From Bacillus sp. ISL-7 (GTDB lineage: Bacteria; Bacillota; Bacilli; Bacillales_B; DSM-18226), in assembly GCF_018613065.1 (NCBI RefSeq), contig NZ_JAGGQW010000034.1, positions 124,001 through 188,000 on the forward strand: a DNA stretch of 64,000 nt, read 5' to 3'. Shown piece after piece: positions 57,282 to 64,000 of this stretch. Under the pieces are notes generated by a model. That model saw only the letters and a list, made by a program, of their open reading frames with translations. It did not search any database and was not told the origin of the DNA. A program made the translations under genes and the position numbers. How positions within the stretch are numbered: position 1 is the first letter of the stretch; each line of letters opens with the position of its first letter.

Positions 57282-59018
57282 ATGATCAATCAACTTTCAT
57301 GGAAAGTTGGAGGACAACAAGGGGAAGGTATTGAAAGTACTGGGGAAATCTTTGCTATTGCACTGAATCGCCTGGGATATTACTTGTATGGTTATCGTCA
57401 CTTTTCTTCACGTATTAAAGGTGGTCATACCAACAATAAAATCAGAGTTAGTACTACAGAAGTTCGTTCTATTTCTGATGACTTAGATATCCTTGTAGCA
57501 TTTGACCAGGAAACTATTGATGTAAACTACAAAGAATTACACAGTAATGGAGTAATCCTTGCTGATGCAAAATTCAATCCAAAGAAGCCGGAAGATACTG
57601 AAGCTGCATTGTATGCGGTTCCATTTACTGAAATTGCGACAGAGCTCGGAACTTCTCTAATGAAAAACATGGTTGCAATTGGTGCAACTTCTGCTGTATT
57701 AGACTTAGATATTCATGTGTTTGAAGTAGTAGTTCGCGAGATTTTTGGTAAAAAAGGCGACCAAGTAGTTGCAAAAAATATGGATGCGATCAAAGCTGGC
57801 TTTGATAAAATGAAGGAAAATCTTGCTGCTGGCATCCAAACAATGGAGCTTGAAAAGGCTGATGGCAAAAAACGGATGTTCATGATTGGAAATGACGCTA
57901 TTGCTCTTGGAGCTATTGCAGGCGGATGCCGTTTTATGGCAGCCTACCCAATTACACCAGCTTCTGAAATAATGGAATATTTGATTAAAAAGCTACCTGC
58001 ACTAGGTGGTACAGTTATTCAAACCGAAGATGAAATTGCTGCATGTACAATGGCAATTGGAGCAAACTACGGTGGTGTTCGTACAATAACTGCTTCAGCA
58101 GGTCCAGGATTATCTTTAAAAATGGAAGCAATTGGCCTTTCAGGTATTACTGAAACACCACTAGTAATTGTTGACACTCAACGAGGCGGTCCATCAACAG
58201 GATTACCAACTAAACAAGAACAATCAGACCTTATGGCGATGATTTATGGAACACATGGTGAAATCCCGAAAATTGTAATGGCTCCAAGCACTGTTGAAGA
58301 AGCATTCTATGATACAGCTGAAGCATTCAATTTAGCAGAAGAATATCAATGTCCAGTCATTATTTTATCTGACCTACAATTATCCTTGGGTAAACAAACG
58401 GTTGAACCATTAAATTATGACAAGGTTGAAATCAGACGTGGAAAATTGGTAACAGAAGACATACCTGCTAACGAAAACAATGCATATTTTAAACGCTATG
58501 AAGTAACAGAGGACGGGATTTCCCCACGTGTAATCCCTGGTATGAAAAATGGTATTCATCACGTAACAGGTGTCGAGCATGATGAGACTGGTAAACCATC
58601 GGAATCTGCTCCAAATCGAATTGCGCAAATGGATAAGCGTTTCCGTAAGGTCGAAAATATCCGCTTTAATACACCAGTATATAAAAATGTTAAGCACGAA
58701 GATGCTGATGTACTATTTGTAGGCTTTAACTCGACTCGTGGTGTTATTGAAGAAGCAATGACTCGTTTAGAGAAAGACGGCTTAAAAGTAAATCATGCCC
58801 ATATTCGTTTGATCCATCCGTTCCCAACTGACGAAGTTCTTCCACTTGTTCGTTCTGCGAAGAAAGTTGTTGTAGTGGAAAACAATGCAACTGGACAATT
58901 AGCCAATATTATGAAAATGAATGTTGGACATGCTGAAAAAATTACTAAGCATCTTAAATATGATGGTAATCCGTTCCTACCACACGAAGTATATACAAAA
59001 TGTAAGGAGTTGTTCTAA
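57282..59018 (+). CDS. korA: 2-oxoacid:ferredoxin oxidoreductase, fused gamma-alpha subunit
   Basis: The enzyme oxidises a 2-oxoacid (2-oxoglutarate or pyruvate) with CoA and reduces ferredoxin. The N-terminal gamma domain (WKVGGQQGEGIESTGEIFA) spans about 1-185, and the alpha (pyrimidine-binding) domain from about 200 has GNDAIALGAIAGGCRFMAAYPITPASE and IIQTEDEIAA-type cofactor contacts. It is 578 residues, consistent with this fusion. The substrate cannot be told from sequence alone. The korB start follows the stop directly. Confidence 0.93.
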   Translation: MINQLSWKVGGQQGEGIESTGEIFAIALNRLGYYLYGYRHFSSRIKGGHTNNKIRVSTTEVRSISDDLDILVAFDQETIDVNYKELHSNGVILADAKFNPKKPEDTEAALYAVPFTEIATELGTSLMKNMVAIGATSAVLDLDIHVFEVVVREIFGKKGDQVVAKNMDAIKAGFDKMKENLAAGIQTMELEKADGKKRMFMIGNDAIALGAIAGGCRFMAAYPITPASEIMEYLIKKLPALGGTVIQTEDEIAACTMAIGANYGGVRTITASAGPGLSLKMEAIGLSGITETPLVIVDTQRGGPSTGLPTKQEQSDLMAMIYGTHGEIPKIVMAPSTVEEAFYDTAEAFNLAEEYQCPVIILSDLQLSLGKQTVEPLNYDKVEIRRGKLVTEDIPANENNAYFKRYEVTEDGISPRVIPGMKNGIHHVTGVEHDETGKPSESAPNRIAQMDKRFRKVENIRFNTPVYKNVKHEDADVLFVGFNSTRGVIEEAMTRLEKDGLKVNHAHIRLIHPFPTDEVLPLVRSAKKVVVVENNATGQLANIMKMNVGHAEKITKHLKYDGNPFLPHEVYTKCKELF

Positions 59019-59885
<867 letters not shown>

Positions 59886-59895
59886 TGATAGTAAC

Positions 59896-59928
59896 AAAAT
59901 CCCGTGACTTGACGTCACGGGATTTTCT
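59896..59928 (+). terminator. Intrinsic terminator after korB
   Basis: AAAATCCCGTGAC and GTCACGGGATTTT form a perfect 13-bp stem with a 5-nt loop. The stem's own T run serves as tail. Confidence 0.85.
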
Positions 59929-60071
59929 ATTGTTTTCAATCAAGTTAACCTTTATACTATAATAATGTGCGGAGAAAGTCTGGAGTCTTCATTCATCTTT
60001 TGCACAGATTAAAATCTTAAAAATTTAATAGATGAATTACGTAATATGAAAAGAAAGGGGCATTTGAACAA

Positions 60072-61616
60072 ATGAATGAAAAACAACGTTTAGAAGGTCA
60101 GAAAGTCGAGTCTGTTAATTCTTCGGACAAAAAATCCGCCAAGGATTACAGCAAGTACTTTGAACAAGTAATTACTGCACCTTCTTTAACAGAAGCGAAG
60201 AAACGCGGAAAAGAAGAAGTAAAGTACCATAATGATTTTTCTATCTCTGAAGAATTTCGTGGAATGGGCGAGGGGCGGAAATTTTATATCCGTACTTATG
60301 GCTGCCAAATGAACGAACATGATACTGAAGTTATGGCTGGGATTTTCTTAGCATTAGGCTATGAACCAACCGACAACACGGAGGATGCAAATGTCATTCT
60401 TTTAAATACATGTGCTATCAGAGAGAACGCAGAAAATAAAGTGTTCGGTGAACTGGGCCATTTAAAGTCCTTGAAATTGGAAAAGCCTGATTTACTTATC
60501 GGTGTTTGTGGGTGTATGTCTCAGGAGGAATCAGTAGTTAATAAGATTCTCAAAACCTACCATCAGGTCGATATGATTTTTGGTACCCATAATATTCATC
60601 GTTTACCAAATATATTGCATGAAGCATATATGTCAAAAGAAATGGTTGTTGAAGTATGGTCAAAAGAAGGCGACGTGATTGAAAACCTTCCAAAAGTACG
60701 CCGTGGAAATATTAAAGCATGGGTTAACATCATGTACGGCTGCGATAAATTCTGTACTTATTGCATCGTCCCTTTCACCCGTGGAAAGGAACGAAGCCGT
60801 CGTCCAGAAGAAATTATCCAAGAAGTACGTCATCTAGCTGCACAAGGGTACCAAGAAGTTACTTTGCTTGGTCAAAACGTAAATGCCTATGGGAAAGATT
60901 TAGAGGACGGAACTTATGGACTTGGTGAACTGATGGATGAATTGCGAAAAATTGATATTCCAAGGATTCGTTTTACAACAAGCCACCCGCGTGACTTTGA
61001 TGATCGCCTAATTGAGGTCCTTGCCAAAGGCGGCAATTTAATGGATCATATCCATTTACCAGTGCAGTCAGGTTCAACCGATGTGTTAAAAATCATGGCT
61101 CGTAAATATACAAGAGAACAATATTTAGAGCTTGTTAAAAAAATCAAAGCGGCCATTCCGAATGTTGCTTTAACAACGGATATTATCGTTGGTTATCCGA
61201 ACGAAACAGACGAACAGTTTGAAGAAACAATGTCCCTCTATCGTGAAGTTGGTTATGAATTAGCATATACATTTATTTATTCTCCGCGTGAAGGTACTCC
61301 AGCTGCAAAAATGGAGGATAACGTTCCGATGGAAGTAAAGAAAGCACGCTTACAACGCTTAAATGCTCTTGTGAATGAGCTTTCATTAGAAGCTATGAAA
61401 AAACATGAAGGCCAAATCCTTGAAGTTCTTGTTGAAGGAGAAAGTAAGAACAATCCTGATGTTCTTGCAGGCTATACCTCTAGGAGTAAGCTTGTAAACT
61501 TTGCTGCACCAAAATCAGCGATTGGCAAGATTGTAAAAGTAAAAATTACACAAGCAAAAACATGGTCATTAAACGGAGAAATGGTGGAAGAACTAGAACC
61601 AGCAGAGGTGAAGTAA
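60072..61616 (+). CDS. miaB: tRNA methylthiotransferase MiaB
   Basis: MiaB adds a methylthio group to i6A37 of tRNAs reading UNN codons. The N-terminal UPF0004 domain holds Cys in [21 protein letters not shown] and [10 protein letters not shown]. The radical-SAM cluster motif is [17 protein letters not shown] (CxxxCxxC) near 222, and a C-terminal TRAM domain begins near 440. It is 514 residues, with the roughly 60-residue N-terminal extension found in Bacillus. AAAGGGG lies about 10 bases before the ATG. One base separates it from ricA. Confidence 0.97.
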   Translation: MNEKQRLEGQKVESVNSSDKKSAKDYSKYFEQVITAPSLTEAKKRGKEEVKYHNDFSISEEFRGMGEGRKFYIRTYGCQMNEHDTEVMAGIFLALGYEPTDNTEDANVILLNTCAIRENAENKVFGELGHLKSLKLEKPDLLIGVCGCMSQEESVVNKILKTYHQVDMIFGTHNIHRLPNILHEAYMSKEMVVEVWSKEGDVIENLPKVRRGNIKAWVNIMYGCDKFCTYCIVPFTRGKERSRRPEEIIQEVRHLAAQGYQEVTLLGQNVNAYGKDLEDGTYGLGELMDELRKIDIPRIRFTTSHPRDFDDRLIEVLAKGGNLMDHIHLPVQSGSTDVLKIMARKYTREQYLELVKKIKAAIPNVALTTDIIVGYPNETDEQFEETMSLYREVGYELAYTFIYSPREGTPAAKMEDNVPMEVKKARLQRLNALVNELSLEAMKKHEGQILEVLVEGESKNNPDVLAGYTSRSKLVNFAAPKSAIGKIVKVKITQAKTWSLNGEMVEELEPAEVK

Positions 61617-61617
61617 A

Positions 61618-62073
61618 GTGGCGAAATATACAAAAGACGATATCGTTGCACGTGCAACTGATTTAGCACGGATGATTGCAGAAACAGAAGAAGTTGACTT
61701 TTTTAAACGAGCAGAGGCTCAATTAAATGAAAATAAGAAAGTTCATACCTTAATAGCGGACATTAAGGGATTGCAAAAGCAGGCTGTAAACCTTCAGCAT
61801 TATGGAAAACCAGAAGCACTAAAAAAGGTAGAAGATAAAATTGCTTCAATTGAGCAAGAGTTGGATGAAATACCTGTGGTCCAGGATTTCAAACAATCAC
61901 AATTAGAAGTGAATGAATTGCTACAAATCATTGCCTCAACCATTTCGAATACTGTAACCGATGAAATTATCATTTCAACGGGCGGCGATGTATTGTTAGG
62001 AGAAACTGGATCTAGCATGCAAAATGGCGGCGGGGCTTGTGAAGGTCACGACGATTGCGATCACGATCATTAA
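61618..62073 (+). CDS. ricA: RicA (YmcA), subunit of the RicAFT RNA-processing/phosphorelay complex
   Basis: RicA joins RicF (YlbF) and RicT (YaaT) in a complex that carries Fe-S clusters, assists RNase Y and influences Spo0A activation, competence and biofilm. The DUF964/YlbF-like helical sequence (AQLNENKKVHTLIADIKGLQ, KVEDKIASIEQELDEIPVVQDF) is clear. It is 151 residues from a GTG start. The C-terminal tail GACEGHDDCDHDH has two Cys and several His/Asp, likely cluster or metal ligands. Confidence 0.92.
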   Translation: MAKYTKDDIVARATDLARMIAETEEVDFFKRAEAQLNENKKVHTLIADIKGLQKQAVNLQHYGKPEALKKVEDKIASIEQELDEIPVVQDFKQSQLEVNELLQIIASTISNTVTDEIIISTGGDVLLGETGSSMQNGGGACEGHDDCDHDH

Positions 62074-62079
62074 TACTCT

Positions 62080-62117
62080 AGCCAGGCTTTTAACAAAGCC
62101 TGGCTTTATTTTTTTTG
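62080..62117 (+). terminator. Intrinsic terminator after ricA
   Basis: AGCCAGGCTTT and AAAGCCTGGCT form a perfect 11-bp stem with a TAAC loop, then TTATTTTTTTT. Confidence 0.92.
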
Positions 62118-62130
62118 CTCTGATAAACTT

Positions 62131-62192
62131 GGCTGTTGATTTCCGCTCCAATCAACTTGGTTATAAAATCAATAATAACCTTTAATACAGCC
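62131..62192. repeat. Core-deleted relative of the GC-rich miniature element
   Basis: GGCTGTTGATTTCCGCTCCAATCAAC joins the left end of the element directly to its right arm. The following AT-rich arm ending AATACAGCC has the same length (47 bases from CTCCAATCAAC) as the right arm of the 4642-4824 copy read on the opposite strand, with most positions equal. The GC-rich core is missing. The remaining 62193-62365 shows no gene. Confidence 0.65.
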
Positions 62193-62352
62193 TATTTTTA
62201 ATAAATCTAATCCACTTTTATATTCCCCTGATTCCTGTCATTTTATTAACCTTCGTTTTAAGTACAGGCCAGGAAGGCACACACCTTTAAATCCCGCATA
62301 AAATGAACTATGACTAAACTTTTATCCAGTACTCATCAAAATAAAAATCACA

Positions 62353-62377
62353 CTAGTCTTATATCATGCATACGATG
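62353..62377 (+). promoter_or_regulatory. Sigma-K/sigma-E-like promoter of cotE
   Basis: CATACGATG (62369-62377) fits the mother-cell -10 patterns (CATAnnnT for sigma-K, CATACnAT for sigma-E), with CAC about 17 bases upstream as a possible sigma-K -35. cotE has both kinds of promoter in B. subtilis. The start here would be only about 25 bases from the gene. Confidence 0.4.
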
Positions 62378-62409
62378 AAATGAAAATGAATGAGGAGGGT
62401 TCGCGCGAA

Positions 62410-62955
62410 ATGGGAGACTATAGAGAGATAATTACCAAGGCCGTAGTAGCGAAAGGACGTAAATTCACCCAGTCCAATCATACGATTAGCCCGGCGCATA
62501 GTCCAACAAGTATACTTGGCTGTTGGATCATCAACCATAAATACAATGCGAAAAAGGTTGGCAAGACTGTAGAGATACATGGCTCTTACGACATCAATGT
62601 TTGGTATTCATTTAATGATAATACCAAAACAGAAGTTGTTACAGAACGTGTCCAATATACAGATGTCATTAAGTTAAAGTATCGTGACCATGACTGCCTC
62701 GATGACAATGAAATAAGTGCTCGAGTGCTGCAGCAGCCTAATTGCTGTGAAGCGGTCATTTCCCCTAATGGTAACAGAATCATCGTCCATGTCGAAAGGG
62801 AATTCCTTGTAGAGGTGATTGGCGAGACTAAGGTTTGTGTTCGCGTCAGTTCTGAAGGCTGCAAGGACAATGACGATGAGTGGGGAATGGACGTAGACGA
62901 TGAAGAATTCGAGGAGTTAAATCCTGATTTCTTAGTCGGCTCAGAAGAAGAATAA
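62410..62955 (+). CDS. cotE: Outer spore coat morphogenetic protein CotE
   Basis: CotE forms the ring on which the outer spore coat assembles in the mother cell. The sequence [40 protein letters not shown] and YDINVWYS matches CotE closely, and the acidic C-terminal tail ([19 protein letters not shown]) is typical. I start at ATG 62410, after GAGGAGGG, giving 181 residues as in B. subtilis; the open frame extends to 62380, but that start lies upstream of the ribosome site. Position after miaB-ricA is conserved. Confidence 0.96.
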   Translation: MGDYREIITKAVVAKGRKFTQSNHTISPAHSPTSILGCWIINHKYNAKKVGKTVEIHGSYDINVWYSFNDNTKTEVVTERVQYTDVIKLKYRDHDCLDDNEISARVLQQPNCCEAVISPNGNRIIVHVEREFLVEVIGETKVCVRVSSEGCKDNDDEWGMDVDDEEFEELNPDFLVGSEEE

Positions 62956-62959
62956 AACT

Positions 62960-62990
62960 AACTAGGAGGTTTTTACTTCCTAGTTTTTTT
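62960..62990 (+). terminator. Intrinsic terminator after cotE
   Basis: AACTAGGA and TCCTAGTT form an 8-bp stem, followed by a long T-rich tail. Confidence 0.85.
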
Positions 62991-63075
62991 CTTTTTACGT
63001 AAAAAGGATGGAAAAGTTCTGATTTTAGAATGATTAGATGCGAAAATCAGCAAGCTATTTTAAGGAGGTGTTACT

Positions 63076-63276
63076 ATGGAACCGAGACAGCCTGGAAATA
63101 AAAATATGCCTGATTTTGAACAATTAAATGACAGAATTATCGCTGAAAGCTCTCCTTCGCCAATGTTAGTTATTAAAACAAATCTTGACCCAAAAGATGC
63201 TTCAGAAAATAATCCGTATTATCATAATACGGAAGTAAAAAACGCTAAAGCAATGAAGGAATACTTTCAGGAATAA
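63076..63276 (+). CDS. Small hypothetical protein between cotE and the acetyltransferase
   Basis: A 66-residue open frame with a strong AAGGAGGTG six bases before the ATG and a terminator directly behind, which together argue that it is real. The sequence is polar, Asn- and Pro-rich (MEPRQPGNKNMPDFEQLNDR; DASENNPYYHNTEVKN), without a signal, membrane segment, Cys or recognised motif. I do not recognise the family. Its neighbour cotE makes a sporulation role conceivable, but nothing in the sequence shows it. Confidence 0.72.
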   Translation: MEPRQPGNKNMPDFEQLNDRIIAESSPSPMLVIKTNLDPKDASENNPYYHNTEVKNAKAMKEYFQE

Positions 63277-63277
63277 G

Positions 63278-63308
63278 AAAAGCCAGGATATTAAACCTGG
63301 CTTTTCTT
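63278..63308. terminator. Bidirectional terminator between the small gene and the acetyltransferase
   Basis: AAAAGCCAGG and CCTGGCTTTT form a perfect 10-bp stem with an 8-nt loop. A and T runs on both sides make it work for both convergent genes; it contains the acetyltransferase stop codon. Confidence 0.88.
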
Positions 63309-63842
63309 CCATTCTGGTTTTAATAATGATAATACAAACGTATCATGAAATTGCTCATTTTGATTGATATACCCTCGTAGTAATCCTTCCTTCGAGAAAC
63401 CTAGCTTAATTAGTAAATTTATGGATGACACATTTTCAGGGTAAACTATAGCTCCGATTCGAAATAAATCCAATTGATTAAAACTAAAGCGGATCACTTC
63501 TTTAATCGCCTCTGAACCATAGCCCATCCTCCAATAGTCGGGATGAAGCTCATAACCAATTTCTGCACGCTTATTTTTTAGATGTAAACCATTAAGACCA
63601 ACAGTGCCGATGATCCTTTGATTTTCCTTTAATTTGATACCCCAGCGGATCCCACGTTTATCAACCAGGTTTTTATGAAACATATCAATTAATCTTGAAG
63701 CTTCGACAGGTAAAGTAAAACGATTTGTTCCATAAAAACGGGTCACTTCTTCTAATGATAAAATCTCGTATAGATAATCAACATGCTGATGTGTTAATTC
63801 AATTAATTTAAGTCTTTTCGTATTTAAAATGGGAAAAGTCAT
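63291..63842 (-). CDS. GNAT family N-acetyltransferase, RimJ/RimL type
   Basis: A 183-residue GNAT enzyme (Acetyltransf_3 type): opening TKRLKLIELTHQHVDYLYEI, then IGTVGLNGLHLKNKRAEIGYELHPDYWRMGYGSEAIKE, in which the RxxGxGSE stretch binds acetyl-CoA, and the C-terminal VYPENVSSINLLIKLGFSKEG. The substrate cannot be inferred; relatives modify ribosomal-protein N-termini or small amines. It is the only - strand gene. From 63843 to the window end I see no gene; mutS would be expected further right. Confidence 0.88.
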   Translation of the reverse strand: MTFPILNTKRLKLIELTHQHVDYLYEILSLEEVTRFYGTNRFTLPVEASRLIDMFHKNLVDKRGIRWGIKLKENQRIIGTVGLNGLHLKNKRAEIGYELHPDYWRMGYGSEAIKEVIRFSFNQLDLFRIGAIVYPENVSSINLLIKLGFSKEGLLRGYINQNEQFHDTFVLSLLKPEWKKSQV

Positions 63843-64000
63843 GGCAACCCTCTCTATTTATCCCTTTACCCGTATACTCAACAAGAGTGGTAAAAGGGGA
63901 TTTCCAAATGAATACTAAATTTTACTGTTAACTAATAGTGTATAATGGCTTATAAGAAATTTCCATTAAATTTTGAATAAATTTTTTGAACATTTTATCT

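Overview
The window is a 64 kb stretch of chromosome from a low-GC, endospore-forming member of the Bacillaceae (Bacillus sensu lato; a Neobacillus-like or similar genus is my guess from memory, not a computed placement). The evidence is the gene order, which follows the Bacillus subtilis codY-to-cotE segment almost gene for gene, the Shine-Dalgarno sites (AGGAGG type), frequent TTG starts, and sporulation genes (dpaAB, spoIIIE, spoVS, cotE, ymxH). All genes but the last are on the + strand.

Layout. 1-5 kb: end of hslU, codY, then rpsB-tsf-pyrH-frr. 5-9 kb: isoprenoid and lipid genes uppS-cdsA-dxr-rseP. 9-14 kb: polC; proS, usual between rseP and polC, is absent. 14-21 kb: the rimP-nusA-rnpM-ylxQ-infB-ylxP-rbfA-truB-ribF translation operon behind a strong promoter and an attenuator-like hairpin, then rpsO. 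22-27 kb: pnp, a deacetylase-like protein, an M16 peptidase and ymxH. 27-32 kb: dipicolinate synthase dpaAB behind a sigma-K-like promoter, then asd-dapG-dapA, which make the lysine/DAP/DPA precursors. 32-37.5 kb: rnjB, tepA, ylzJ, spoIIIE. 37.9-43.5 kb: a GntR regulator and a nupNOPQ-type nucleoside ABC importer. 43.7-47.4 kb: ymfF-ymfH-ymfI (EF-P 5-aminopentanol modification) and ymfJ. 48.5-53.4 kb: ymfK, rodZ-like ymfM, pgsA, cinA, recA. 53.7-56.8 kb: rny, ymdB, spoVS. 57.3-62.1 kb: 2-oxoacid:ferredoxin oxidoreductase korAB, miaB, ricA. 62.4-63.8 kb: cotE, a small orphan protein, and a GNAT acetyltransferase on the - strand.

The accessory DNA lies between genes. (i) A GC-rich miniature element of 183 bp with 12-bp terminal inverted repeats and an 8-bp direct repeat sits on the frr stop codon; it has a core-deleted relative before cotE. 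(ii) A decayed IS1182-type insertion between ymfJ and ymfK has 15-bp inverted ends, lies between two copies of a 20-bp palindromic terminator stem, and carries ends of family (i) around a frameshifted transposase fragment. (iii) Two copies of a second repeat family follow polC and ymdB.

I saw no tRNA, rRNA, CRISPR array, prophage or defence system. Most of the window is conserved housekeeping and sporulation sequence. The mobile-element relics and several leader structures are the parts that deserve a second look.
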